Of a stretch of 64,000 nt of DNA, positions 43,584 to 53,413 are shown piece by piece. The notes beneath the pieces are model-generated. The model saw only the letters and a program-made list of their open reading frames with translations. It was not told the origin of the DNA and ran no database searches. The stretch is from Exobasidium rhododendri. Taxonomy: Eukaryota; Basidiomycota; Exobasidiomycetes; Exobasidiales; Exobasidiaceae. Both the position numbers and the translations under genes were made by a program. Location of the stretch: assembly GCA_026210745.1 (NCBI GenBank), contig CP110630.1, positions 124,001 through 188,000 on the forward strand. Direction: 5' to 3'. Each line of letters opens with the position of its first letter. The stretch's first letter is position 1.

Positions 43584-45602
43584 ATGCCGTCGAAGTCGAT
43601 ATGGCGCTCAGATAAAGCGCAGCACTTTACACTTGTTCATAGATCCCAGCAAGATCCACTCATTCACGATGCCGAGTCATCCTCGCGGGTGTTGAAGCCA
43701 ACAGCGAGAAAGAATCAGCGTCAGCAGCATGGTCAGACGAGGGAGGATCTGGAGAACGAGCTCGGTGACATTGCCAAGAAGCAGAGGAAAAACGTGGGAG
43801 AGGCTGCACAGTATGGTATTTTCTACGACGACACAGAATATGACTACATGCAACATCTGCGAGCGGTGGGAGATGACTACAACAGGAGGAGAGGGGGCGA
43901 GGATGTAGAGGACGACACCGAAGTGATCATGCTCGAGGCGCCAAAGGGCGTCAGGCCGAAAGGGAAAGGAAAGGAAAAGGACCTCGAGACTGGAGTACAG
44001 ATGAGAGAGGAGAGGGACGAAGCAGAGCATAATAGGAAAGGCAGCGAGAGAACACTGGTGCAATTGCCTGCCGAAGTGCTCCCCTCTGAGAAGATGATGC
44101 CAAGGACTTTCGAAGAAGAGAGGGAGAAGGGCATTCGACCGGACATGGACCCTCACTTAAGACAGGTATTGGAGGCGCTGGACGATGACGCATTCCTCAT
44201 GAGGACTGCGAAGGGCAAGCTAGCAGATGTGGCGGAGGATGAGGTTGCAGATGCGGATGAGGAGGAAGGGGACGACTTCGGCGAGGAGGAGGACATCGAT
44301 GACTTCTTTGGTGGCATCGTGGAAGGAGGAGAGCTGAAAGCGAATGAGAAAGAGCCGGAATGGAGGCAATTGCCGCCGGAGGGAGAGGAGAACATATGGG
44401 AAGATCAAGGCACAAAGGCAGCGAGAGAATTGATACAGCTGAGAGAAGAGGGCGGTGGCGTAGAGGATCTCAGCTTGGAGAGTCGAGTGGCGCTCTTCAA
44501 GAAGGCACAGGAGGAGCAGCAACGCAATCAGATTGCGGAAGGAGTAAAGCCACACAGAGTAGCTTCCTCTACTGGGTCGCAATCTATCTTTGGAGAAAAG
44601 GGTCCGACTCGAAAGAGTAGACATCCTGGTGCGAAGGCTCGATTGGCAGGAAGCTACTATGCGCCGAGTGCCGATGGAGGTAGTACCGCCTTCAGTATGA
44701 GCTCGAGTGCGATGGAGCGTAATCAGGGCTTGACAGGTCTGGATGCACAGTTCGATCGAATGGAGAGAATCTACGAGCAGGAAAGCGACGACGAGGAAGA
44801 GGAGGATGAAGGCGACTTCGATCTGAACAATCCGGCAGATCTCGATGCCATCTTTGACGACTTTCTCGACAAAAATGAGATTGTGGGGAACAAACTGCGA
44901 GAGCGATTGGGCGACCGTGCTACGACTTCAGTGGAAAAGGTCGACATACTTCGTCGGGAGCTGGGCGATGTTCGGCTGATGGACAGACTGGGGATCGATG
45001 AAGCAGATGACACCCGGGAAAGCTTCGACGAACTGATCATGCGTGATCTGAAGAGTAGGGATCAGATTCGACAGGAGTGGGACGTGGAGACTGTTCTGAC
45101 GACAAAGACGAATCTAGAGAACCACCCACGAACGATTGCATCCACGACGTCTCACCTGCCGAGGTCTGTTGCTTCCTTGTCGCTTGGAGGCGGATCACAG
45201 GCGCAGAGCAATCGCATGCCTCGAGTGAGGGTCAATCCCCGAACAGGCGTCGCTGAAGTGAAGGGCTACATCGACCTAGAGCGAAAGCCAAAGCATGTCG
45301 AGAAGGAATTGGGGGATTCTGCTCATAGTGATGAAGGAGGAGAGGAGGAAGAGGAGGACGACGAAGGAAGCGGGGCGGAGAGTGATGCAACGGAGGTGCC
45401 GCAGAATGTCACGGTCACTCGCGACAAGAACGAGAGCAAGGAAGAGAAGAAGGCGAGAAAGCAGGCACTCAAGGAGCAAAAGAGGACTGTGAGGGAGTCC
45501 AAGGCAGCGCGCAAGTCGTCGTTCCAAGCAGAGATGAGCAAGCAGAACAGGAATATGGGCGGCGGTATGATGAGACAGCCGGCGACTGTGAGGTTGAGTT
45601 GA
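43584..45602 (+). CDS. LTV1: LTV1, 40S ribosome biogenesis and export factor
   Basis: A single frame of 672 residues from the ATG at 43584. The N-terminal hallmark is present (FTLVHRSQQDPLIHD, then GIFYDDTEYDYMQHLRAVG). The middle is acidic (EEEGDDFGEEEDIDDFFGG and later DEEEEDEGDFDL), and the C-terminus is basic and coiled (ESKEEKKARKQALKEQKR). LTV1 binds pre-40S particles in the nucleus and cytoplasm and is released by phosphorylation so that the small subunit can mature. Length is greater than yeast Ltv1 because of the acidic inserts. No introns are needed. Confidence 0.92.
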   Translation: MPSKSIWRSDKAQHFTLVHRSQQDPLIHDAESSSRVLKPTARKNQRQQHGQTREDLENELGDIAKKQRKNVGEAAQYGIFYDDTEYDYMQHLRAVGDDYNRRRGGEDVEDDTEVIMLEAPKGVRPKGKGKEKDLETGVQMREERDEAEHNRKGSERTLVQLPAEVLPSEKMMPRTFEEEREKGIRPDMDPHLRQVLEALDDDAFLMRTAKGKLADVAEDEVADADEEEGDDFGEEEDIDDFFGGIVEGGELKANEKEPEWRQLPPEGEENIWEDQGTKAARELIQLREEGGGVEDLSLESRVALFKKAQEEQQRNQIAEGVKPHRVASSTGSQSIFGEKGPTRKSRHPGAKARLAGSYYAPSADGGSTAFSMSSSAMERNQGLTGLDAQFDRMERIYEQESDDEEEEDEGDFDLNNPADLDAIFDDFLDKNEIVGNKLRERLGDRATTSVEKVDILRRELGDVRLMDRLGIDEADDTRESFDELIMRDLKSRDQIRQEWDVETVLTTKTNLENHPRTIASTTSHLPRSVASLSLGGGSQAQSNRMPRVRVNPRTGVAEVKGYIDLERKPKHVEKELGDSAHSDEGGEEEEEDDEGSGAESDATEVPQNVTVTRDKNESKEEKKARKQALKEQKRTVRESKAARKSSFQAEMSKQNRNMGGGMMRQPATVRLS

Positions 45603-45941
45603 GGCGGCAATTTCAGATCTACTGCAGTGTATACTATAGACATCACCTGGGAAAGGGACAGGCTCGAGCACTGTATTAAAATGAGAATAAAAGTCTCTGC
45701 GAATCGCACCGAGATCAGCCCGAGAGTCTTCAGCCAACACCCAAACATAGAGGACCGCATGACAGATCCACCTCCTTTAAGCTGTACTCGCCGAGACTGT
45801 TTGTGACATTCAAAATTTGGCTGGGGACACTTCACTTTCGATAACACTCTTCCCTTCCCAAGCTTATATAAAGGTGCCGCCTCCAGTGTAGGAAAAGGAG
45901 ACGAGTCGCTCCATCCTCTGCTGAGCCTTACAAAGTCCTAG
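45603..45941. promoter_or_regulatory. Spacer between LTV1 and family member 3
   Basis: This spacer of 339 bp marks the switch from conserved genes to the secreted array. It holds a TATA box at 45865-45872. Confidence 0.45.
45865..45872 (+). promoter_or_regulatory. TATA box of family member 3
   Basis: TATATAAA lies 70 bp upstream of the ATG at 45942, the best core-promoter match in the array. Confidence 0.6.
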
Positions 45942-47402
45942 ATGAGTATCGGTTTTGTTTCTCTCGTGTATCTCGTGGGCTTCTCTGCAGCACAGCCTAT
46001 GGACCACACAGACAGAAGCCACTTCAGGCTGCAACGCGGTCTTTCACCCTCGCCTCTAGAAAGAGCGCACCACAACGTGCAGTTTACGCGGCATTCGCCT
46101 GCGTCAGGGTACAGCGATCTCACACCAGTGGGGCAGGGCGGTAGCGCTTTTGGTCACCAACAAGCCCCTGATTATCAGTATGACGTTACTGCTTATCAAA
46201 ACAGTCATCCATCGTACAGTGCCGCAAGACGCAGCGATTCAAGGCATTCAGATCCCGGTGTGAGCTATCGACAGGACGGGCCCACTCTCTTTTCCCCTCT
46301 GGCCACACCAGTCTTTCCGGCCTACTCGCAAGCATACGGCTACGATGTGGGTGAGACGAGCAACAATCTTCAGTCATTCGACACATACTCGCCCGCCGGA
46401 GGGGCCATGTCGAGCCGTCAAGAACTTTATCCTGCTTGTGATCACCATCTTCCTCCCTCTGATCAGCATCTTCTGCGGGACACACACCAAGACACTGCAA
46501 CTCAGCAGTACACTCTGGAGTCCATCACACCCAGCTACAACAATCAGCAAGAGAGCGCTCCCCTGCAAATACCCCCTTCCCACGACTTCACCATGTCCGA
46601 GATCAAGAGGTACTTTGCGTCAAAACGAGTCGATCTCGACCAGGAATTAAACAGACAGGAGCTGCACAATCTCGACGAGTACCTGTATCGCCTGCCTAGC
46701 TTGGGAATGGTTTGGACTGACCTGGATGAAAAGTGCGGTACTTTTTTTGCAACGAGGACGCTGAAGGCCATATCGAGTGTCATACAACTCAGAAAGGGGC
46801 TCTCGTATAGCGTTGCGCTCAAGTACGCTAGGAAGATGCTGACTCCTCGTTTGTCGTTTCAACTCTTGAGCAAGAACGACCTCCTGATTCGGGATGCCAT
46901 GTCAGTAATCTTTCCCCCGGAGTCATACCAGCACCTCCGCACATGGGCCGATTTGATGATGCCGTTGGAGGTGGAGCAGGTCTTGAGAAATGTGATGGTG
47001 CCTTTGAGTTTGAAGCCAGAGGAAACAAGCAGAGCTCTCGATTTCCTCTACAGGAAAAACCTGAAGGCGGTCACGGCCAGAAGACTCCTACGAGGCGACA
47101 ACGAGCAATGCAGTCAAATTGTCCAGCTTCTGAAGAGTCATACACTTGACGTCGCAACAAAAGAGCAGAAAGGAAAAGATTCAATGGAGAGGGTGAGATA
47201 TCCAGACAAAGATAGCTGGGCTACAGGCTTGAGCCAGAATCAGAAGCTGTCCGCGAAGGTCAAGTTCTTGCAGGCGGCGAAGCGGAAGGAGTCGTGGTGG
47301 TCGAAGATGAAGCATCGGGGCGTGTTTGAGGAAGGACTGGGATTTCAAGTCTTACATGCAGATCCTTCGCAATTGAAAGACCTGGTGGCAAGGTATCTGT
47401 AG
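45942..47402 (+). CDS. Secreted modular repeat protein, member 3 (group C)
   Basis: Intronless, 486 residues. A short signal peptide (FVSLVYLVGFSAA) is followed at once by QPMDHTDR, the family's P-M motif. A Tyr/Ser/His/Gln-rich linker runs to about 254. Modules lie at about 255-326 (GMVWTDLDEKCG, LTPRLSFQLLSKND, VIFP), 335-400 (WADLMMP, RALDFLYR, ARRLLRGD) and 425-486 (WATGLSQNQK, LGFQVLHAD). The opening W-T-D-L-D-E-x-C-G is shared with member 5, and a looser form with member 9, which defines group C. Unlike 5 and 9, this one keeps a third module. It is the first gene of the ten-gene tandem run. Confidence 0.78.
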   Translation: MSIGFVSLVYLVGFSAAQPMDHTDRSHFRLQRGLSPSPLERAHHNVQFTRHSPASGYSDLTPVGQGGSAFGHQQAPDYQYDVTAYQNSHPSYSAARRSDSRHSDPGVSYRQDGPTLFSPLATPVFPAYSQAYGYDVGETSNNLQSFDTYSPAGGAMSSRQELYPACDHHLPPSDQHLLRDTHQDTATQQYTLESITPSYNNQQESAPLQIPPSHDFTMSEIKRYFASKRVDLDQELNRQELHNLDEYLYRLPSLGMVWTDLDEKCGTFFATRTLKAISSVIQLRKGLSYSVALKYARKMLTPRLSFQLLSKNDLLIRDAMSVIFPPESYQHLRTWADLMMPLEVEQVLRNVMVPLSLKPEETSRALDFLYRKNLKAVTARRLLRGDNEQCSQIVQLLKSHTLDVATKEQKGKDSMERVRYPDKDSWATGLSQNQKLSAKVKFLQAAKRKESWWSKMKHRGVFEEGLGFQVLHADPSQLKDLVARYL

Positions 47403-47700
47403 AAGCCGCGTGTCACACTAATACTTGCCGGTTTCCTTCCCTATTGAGAGGAGTATGCAGACAGCACACGTACAAGGACGTCAGATTCTTGCGTGGAGCC
47501 ATTACCTAGTGTGCAGACTCGGTGGGGATCGGCCGTGACGCTGCGGCGTAAATCTCACGGGCTGTGATGAAGAAGAAGACATCGCCTTTTGTCGTGCTGT
47601 GTATACGGTGGATAGAGGAACGGGTGCGTATACTCGTATATCTGGAGGGTGTACCGAGGTGAAGTTCTCTTGTGCTCTGCCTCACTCTGCGTTTCTGTCG

Positions 47701-49062
47701 ATGGTGAATCTCCTTGTCCAAAGTGCGATCCTTGTTACTGCGACCCTTCTCACACTCTCGTCCCTGGCGCGACCTATGCCCATGGATCGAGGAAAGTCTC
47801 ACAACGACCACCTCCACGGCTACCGCCAGGCACCGCAGCACTACGACTTCGTGCAGAGTGGTCAGTACCAGCATCATTACCCGCATCCTGCGTCGACTGA
47901 TCATCTTTCAGCTGGTGGTCATTTTGATTACTCTTCTCAGCAGAACAGCCTGCATAGCAATGCACACGATCTGCTGTCTTCTGACGGATACCTGATGTAT
48001 GACTTCAATCAACCAAGTGCATATGCTTCAACCGAGTACTATCCGCTACAATATCATCCACAGCAAGTTGCTCAAATTGATGCTGGACAAAGCTTGCCCT
48101 ATGCGTCGTCTTCTTTCTACGCTAATCTCGAGGACATGAGCCTGTCGGATGATCACGGTGTGCAAGACTGGCTTTCTGAGCCAAGTCATTGGGACAGCCA
48201 CGGTACAAACAATACTGCAACACACCAGGGAACAGAGCGGACTGCAACACACAATGATGTGACGTATATTGATCAGCCCTGTTCCTCGGATCACCACCAC
48301 GATGCAAGTCAGCAAGGACCGACCAAGATTGTAGGCAAGTACAGCAGAAGTGTGTCCCGTCGAAGGAGCACAAGGAACGTCGACAGTCCTTGGGCTTCCT
48401 ACAGCGACCATGATAAGAAGAAGATACTCCACATCTTGCACCTGTACACTGGCATGCAGACAGAGGCTATCGCAAATAGAGTACGGAGCAAGTTCACAGA
48501 TGAGATGAAGGCAGCAGTATTGAGTGGGGAGGAGGCCAAGATTGAAGAGGTCGGGAACACCGTATTTCCACTCATGGCAAAGGGATTCAGACAGCAGATG
48601 TGGATGAAGAATATGTCCATGGACGACAGCATTCGAGTGGTCAAGAAGATGGCAAAGGCGTCTGGAAAAGATCCAGAGTACCTTCGCAGCTTCTTCCGCA
48701 TGTCGCATTTGGAGGAGCGCCGAGCTATGGAGATCTTGCATGCGTCGTCCGAGAAGGAATGCAAGCGGCTCGTCATGTTGTTGGGACTCGACAGACCCAA
48801 CGAAAGGAAGATCAAGAAGGGAAACAGCACAGTCACGTCAAAGACGATCGAAGTGTGGCCGTGGATGAAATGGCTCAACGATAATGAGAGGAGCGAAGTG
48901 ATTGCAAAGATGAGGAGGCTGAGTGGGCTCGGGGAGAAGGAGTGCTACAGATTGCTGCAGAAAAGTCCAGCACAAGTTGAGAAGTTCGGCTTCACGATTT
49001 TAGATATGAGCGATGGGGAGACAGTGGATCTGGTCCGCTCCCTTCAAGAGTCGGATCTTTGA
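47701..49062 (+). CDS. Secreted modular repeat protein, member 4 (group B)
   Basis: Intronless, 453 residues from the ATG at 47701. Signal peptide 1-23 (LVQSAILVTATLLTLSSLA), then RPMPMDRGK. The linker (about 30-212) is rich in His, Tyr, Ser, Gln and Asp. A basic stretch (SRSVSRRRSTR, about 214-226) immediately precedes the modules, which lie at about 229-290 (LHILHLYTGM, LSGEEAKIEE), 301-364 (WMKNMSMDDS, KASGKDPEYLRSFF, AMEILHAS) and 386-448 (WPWMKWLND, CYRLL). The motifs HLYTG, M-S-M and A-S-G-K-D mark group B. Confidence 0.8.
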   Translation: MVNLLVQSAILVTATLLTLSSLARPMPMDRGKSHNDHLHGYRQAPQHYDFVQSGQYQHHYPHPASTDHLSAGGHFDYSSQQNSLHSNAHDLLSSDGYLMYDFNQPSAYASTEYYPLQYHPQQVAQIDAGQSLPYASSSFYANLEDMSLSDDHGVQDWLSEPSHWDSHGTNNTATHQGTERTATHNDVTYIDQPCSSDHHHDASQQGPTKIVGKYSRSVSRRRSTRNVDSPWASYSDHDKKKILHILHLYTGMQTEAIANRVRSKFTDEMKAAVLSGEEAKIEEVGNTVFPLMAKGFRQQMWMKNMSMDDSIRVVKKMAKASGKDPEYLRSFFRMSHLEERRAMEILHASSEKECKRLVMLLGLDRPNERKIKKGNSTVTSKTIEVWPWMKWLNDNERSEVIAKMRRLSGLGEKECYRLLQKSPAQVEKFGFTILDMSDGETVDLVRSLQESDL

Positions 49063-49793
49063 GGCGACACTTGGGAGTAATGTGTAATAAGACAGAACAG
49101 TCAATGACAATGTGACGGATGTCGATGTGAGGGATAAGACACGCCCGTCCGAGTGATAATACAATGGATGAAAGAGCAGTTTGGTAACAGGAACCTACAT
49201 CAATCTATCGATCGATATGCTTGGTAAGCACTCCTACGCCCGCACAGCCTTACGGTGACGACGACACTGCACTGGGTGAGGCGAAGACATGTAGACATAC
49301 AATCATCTCCATCCTTGTATAAGATATGTGTCATCGTCATCGGAGTATCAGCTAGTTCCGCAGCCACTGTACGGAGTACAATCGGGCGTCGCGCATAACA
49401 AGTGCCAAAGAGAGATTCTCACAAGCAGCGCATTATCTCGGAATTTCAATTTCCTTCAAAGAGCGGTGAAAGACGTATACCTGGCTAGTCTCCCTTTTTG
49501 CTCGGTCCATGATCGGCCGCAATTATTGGAAGCGGGCGTGACTCATCTTCATGTCAATATCGTCGGGGCACACGATGTGAGTCAGCTCTCTTGAGTCTCA
49601 AGAAGATGCGATGCTGCCGTCTGGTAGAGGCGCTGTAGCATGTAAATGCTGTTCTGTTCGCAGCCTCAAATTAGGATATCAAGAAGGGAAGACCAGAGCA
49701 GTACAAATAAGGGGGAAAGGAAATGTCAAGACGAGAAGAGACCTCTTTTCCCACATCGAATCTTCATCTTCTCATCCCCTTCCCTCCTCTTTG
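49063..49793. other. Spacer between members 4 and 5
   Basis: The 731 bp here make this the longest spacer in the array. The frame of member 5 extends upstream to an ATG at 49611, but that would bury the signal peptide. No separate gene is supported. Confidence 0.4.
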
Positions 49794-50864
49794 ATGATGT
49801 GCCTCGTACTGGGCCAGATCGTCTCGATCGTTCTTCTTTGCCACTATGGTATCACTGGCGCAGTGTCAGCCCCAACTCCGATGCAGAATTGGAATTGGGG
49901 GAACCCGGCTGCATTGGAAGGCCATTCCAACTACAAGGAACATCAGACTTACTACTCCGATGGAACGAGAGATCTCGTATCCAATTTTGGACAGACGTCG
50001 CATTATGAAGATACCTCGAGACAGCGCAGCCCCTCACCTAGAGCGAATCGTCATGATCACTCACACGCGAAAGGACTGCCAGACTACTTCGGCCAGCAAC
50101 TCCAGGGGATGAATTTGTATGGACAGCAACCACAAGGAGAGTACTACTACGAACATCCTGTTCAGGGAATGAATCACGGTCAGCCCGTCGGCAAGAGGCC
50201 TATCTATGGCGACGGAATTGAGCAGCGTGTATCATCGAGCCGTCACTACTCGAGCTCGCAGAATTATCCGCAGTCTTCCAATCACAACCAGCAACACGAT
50301 CATGATCAGTCGGGTTTCTTATCCATCGCAGGGATGCAGGAGAAGGTCTACCTCCAGAGGCAGCATGATGCTAGGATGAGAGACCTGCAGCAAAAGGAGT
50401 ATGGCTCGACCGGTCTAGGCATTGTTTGGACAGATCTTGATGAGGTGTGTGGTCCTAGAATGCTGAAGACGGTGATGAGGCCGCTTGTCGAATTGGTCCA
50501 GACCAAGACTGGCCTCAAATACGACATGATCCTGCACCACATGAAAGCGGTTCTGACGCCGAGACTTGCATTTCAACTGCTCAGTGGAGAGGAAGGCCAG
50601 ATCAAGGAGGCGGTAAAGATTTTGTACCCGTTCAATGGGAATCATCCGACTACCTGGGTGGAGACTGTTTCGCCTGAGCAAGTGGAGCTGGTGGTCGCAA
50701 AGACGATGGAATTGATGCACTGCGAAAGGAGGAAAGCGTTTGATAAACTGTTCAATGCGCGTGCGGATGCTGCGATGATCACTTTCATCATAAACAGCCA
50801 GGCATCGGACTGGGAAGGCATACGCTATGAATTTAGGCGGAGAGGGGGAAAGAGAGGATCGTAG
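49794..50864 (+). CDS. Secreted modular repeat protein, member 5 (group C, two modules)
   Basis: Intronless, 356 residues from the ATG at 49794; a longer frame from 49611 exists but lacks a leading signal peptide. The signal (CLVLGQIVSIVLLCHYGITGAV) is followed by SAPTPM. GTRDLVSNFG at 57-66 is the array's R-D motif. The linker has short repeats built on QGMN and YGQQ. Modules are at about 209-279 (WTDLDEVCG, LTPRLAFQLLSGEEGQI, LYP) and 288-346 (WVETVSPEQVE, AFDKLF). The third module is absent; the protein instead ends with a basic tail (FRRRGGKRGS). Confidence 0.78.
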   Translation: MMCLVLGQIVSIVLLCHYGITGAVSAPTPMQNWNWGNPAALEGHSNYKEHQTYYSDGTRDLVSNFGQTSHYEDTSRQRSPSPRANRHDHSHAKGLPDYFGQQLQGMNLYGQQPQGEYYYEHPVQGMNHGQPVGKRPIYGDGIEQRVSSSRHYSSSQNYPQSSNHNQQHDHDQSGFLSIAGMQEKVYLQRQHDARMRDLQQKEYGSTGLGIVWTDLDEVCGPRMLKTVMRPLVELVQTKTGLKYDMILHHMKAVLTPRLAFQLLSGEEGQIKEAVKILYPFNGNHPTTWVETVSPEQVELVVAKTMELMHCERRKAFDKLFNARADAAMITFIINSQASDWEGIRYEFRRRGGKRGS

Positions 50865-51223
50865 TCGGAGAGCTCTACAGAGGAAAACAGTGTTTAGGCT
50901 GAAGAATACGCCATAATTAAATTTAATGATCTTCTTCGTACGCGTATCTCGACAAGGCATGATCGAAGCTCTGCCTCATCGTATGCGTACTCGGAAGCCA
51001 TTCCAACCCTTTTGGCTCTGATTCGTTCACGGCGCGGCATACACTCTGCTCAACGTCGCAACTCGGTCATGCGCGCACTTCATCCCTTCCCTTCCACCGA
51101 GCTACCTCCCGTGCGCGCCTTTTCCATTTTGTCCTCTTCTTTCTCCTCCTCACCCGGCGTGTGTGGGAGTCCACTCCATGCCTCTGTTCCTTTTGCTTCT
51201 TGCACGCTTCTTCTTTGCACTTT
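50865..51223. other. Spacer between members 5 and 6
   Basis: About 360 bp, pyrimidine-rich over the last 150 bp before the next start. No gene is seen. Confidence 0.4.
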
Positions 51224-52888
51224 ATGCCTTCGACGATGACCCGAATCTGCCACCTAAGCATAGTAGCAGCGTGTTGCATCTCGCACCACTTCGTCGGAGC
51301 ATCACCAGCGTCGACTCCGCCCTCACTCACTAGTGATCTAGGCCATGACCACGCAGACATCTTCCAGAACCTGTCGCCTCTAAGGGAGGTAGAAGACTTG
51401 GCAAACACTTGTACTCATCATCGAGGCCGCACAAGCAATAGCTCCCTTCGTCTGGCAAATGCACGCGAGTTTCTTGACTGGCTTGGCGATACCATCCCGC
51501 GGTCTCGCAGTCGATCGCCCGATGTCCACTCGTACGTAGAAACTTCGCAAAAGTATGCTGCTCTTTCTTCTAGGGAGCAGCACCAGCAAACGAGTCAATC
51601 GAGCCACCCGTCGCTCTATCACGATCACTCGACTGAGCAGCCTTCTTCTGATCCTTACAGTAGTACGCAGCAACACAGTCAAGATCTGTCCATCCCTGGT
51701 CATCATGACGATCATCAGACGGCCTCGTATCCTTCAAGCAGCACAACACAGTATAGTATGGGCTCGTATGGAATAGATCATCATCCAGTGCCGGCCTCCT
51801 TTCATCATAAAGTATCATGTGCCGCCTCCTCCAGCCTCAACACGCATGGTATGTATGCTCCGTCTTCTTCCTCTTCTCACTCTGGACTGGAGTACTCCCC
51901 AGGCTTCAATCACCACCAGCAGCAGAATGAAAAATTTTATCCCCATACACAAGACCCGCTCTATATGAGCACACAGGAGCAGCATCACTACGCGGTTCCT
52001 TCTTTTCAAGGGATTTCGAATCTACAGATACTCCCAAATGAGCTACAACAGCATCAGTATCCATCCTCGAGCCGAAGTCATGATGACACTCTTCACATAG
52101 TCCCGCACCTGAGCAAAATGTCTGCAGCTCGAGTGGGAAAGCTGCAGTCGTACGGGAGTCGGAAGAGGAACCCGTGGTTCTTCTACTGGAAGACCACAAA
52201 GGGAGAGTTGTTGGAGATACTGCACTTGAACTCTGGCCTGCTGAAGGAGTCGATCGCGAAAAAGTGCCGGAACAACTTCATCGATGAGTATAAAGAGGCG
52301 CTGCTGAGCAAGTATCCTCCCTCGATCAAGTGGGCCACCGAGATGGTCTTGCCGCCTGAAACGCGAAAGTATCACAGTAATGCGCTGGAGCAGAAGTGGA
52401 TGGAGGGCATGTCGATGGAGGAGAGTATTGTCGTCGTGCAGAAGATGGCGTTGGCTTCGGGCAAGGATGCAGAGCACGTTCGCAACTTCTTTCTTCGCAC
52501 GCAGCCACAGGCACGAAAAGCGCAAGAAATACTCAAGACGGAAAGCTTTGACGACCTGAAGCGGCTTGTTGTGGAGCTGGGACTGGACACACCCAGTGAT
52601 AAGATGGTCAAGTATGGCAAGAATTACGTGGTGTCGAAGACGATTGACATTTGGCCGTGGATGCGGGGCACGAATGGCGAACAGAGGGACAGAGTCATCG
52701 AGAGGATGAAGAGGATGACGAATCTTACAGCAGAGGAGTGCTATGCTCTTCTTAGACAGCCCCATGCTAGCAACGAGCTGGGCAGGATCATGTATGAGTC
52801 TAGTGATGAGAAGTTGAAGGGGATCGTCAAGGCTCTGCGGGGATATGGCGGTAGTCTATCACGCTTGGCTCACATGCCGGGCAGATGA
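51224..52888 (+). CDS. Secreted modular repeat protein, member 6 (group B)
   Basis: Intronless, 554 residues from the ATG at 51224; the ATG at 51236 is also possible and gives a more compact signal peptide (ICHLSIVAACCISHHFVGA). This member lacks the P-x-P-M motif (it has ASPASTPPS) but has NAREFLDWLG at 79-88. The linker is very long (about 90-308) and dense in Ser, His, Gln and Tyr. A basic GSRKRN directly precedes the modules at about 316-377 (LEILHLNSGLLKES), 392-455 (WMEGMSMEES, LASGKDAEHVRNFFLR, AQEILK) and 477-539 (WPWMRG, CYALL). It is clearly a paralogue of members 7 and 8. Confidence 0.8.
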   Translation: MPSTMTRICHLSIVAACCISHHFVGASPASTPPSLTSDLGHDHADIFQNLSPLREVEDLANTCTHHRGRTSNSSLRLANAREFLDWLGDTIPRSRSRSPDVHSYVETSQKYAALSSREQHQQTSQSSHPSLYHDHSTEQPSSDPYSSTQQHSQDLSIPGHHDDHQTASYPSSSTTQYSMGSYGIDHHPVPASFHHKVSCAASSSLNTHGMYAPSSSSSHSGLEYSPGFNHHQQQNEKFYPHTQDPLYMSTQEQHHYAVPSFQGISNLQILPNELQQHQYPSSSRSHDDTLHIVPHLSKMSAARVGKLQSYGSRKRNPWFFYWKTTKGELLEILHLNSGLLKESIAKKCRNNFIDEYKEALLSKYPPSIKWATEMVLPPETRKYHSNALEQKWMEGMSMEESIVVVQKMALASGKDAEHVRNFFLRTQPQARKAQEILKTESFDDLKRLVVELGLDTPSDKMVKYGKNYVVSKTIDIWPWMRGTNGEQRDRVIERMKRMTNLTAEECYALLRQPHASNELGRIMYESSDEKLKGIVKALRGYGGSLSRLAHMPGR

Positions 52889-53413
52889 TTACTCAAGTGA
52901 CACAACGAGCAGCAGAGGATCGAGACTCGACACTGGTTGTGCAACTTTGTAGAGTCGTTCTTGTAACGTGTCTCATGCCTCTACACTCCAGGAGGAAATC
53001 ACGTCTATATATCGACATGCCATGAGATCACTCTCTACATCGCTCAGTATCACAAACTTCCCACTGCATCTCGGCTGCAAATTCGGACTGTTCTCCTGCG
53101 CCCGTGAGACGAAGCAATGTTCAGTGTGACGCGGTTAAAATCAGCCCTGCGCATCCGCCGTGAAAGTATCGTGCCTTGCTCATGGAGAATGTGACGGTGA
53201 CATTACGGTCTCGCAATGCTACTGCGCATGCCGTTCACAAAGAATAGGTTTGAGGAACGCTGTGTTCCTGAGAACTTCGTGACAGCAAAGCTTAGTCACA
53301 GGTCGTGGAAGTGGCAAAAGGAGAAGCCGTGACTACCACAGACAGCAAAGAAGCTTCCTTCTGCGCCTCTTGTCACTTCTGTCCGATCCACTTTTGTTCC
53401 TCGTACTGCTTTG
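52889..53413. other. Spacer between members 6 and 7
   Basis: About 525 bp. A TATATAT-like word at about 53007 is too far from the next start to be its core promoter with confidence. No gene is seen. Confidence 0.4.

Noticed and set aside
49328-49594. 88-codon frame between members 4 and 5
   Set aside because: It begins at GTG, has no ATG start and no recognisable content; it lacks the signal peptide and module motifs of the array.
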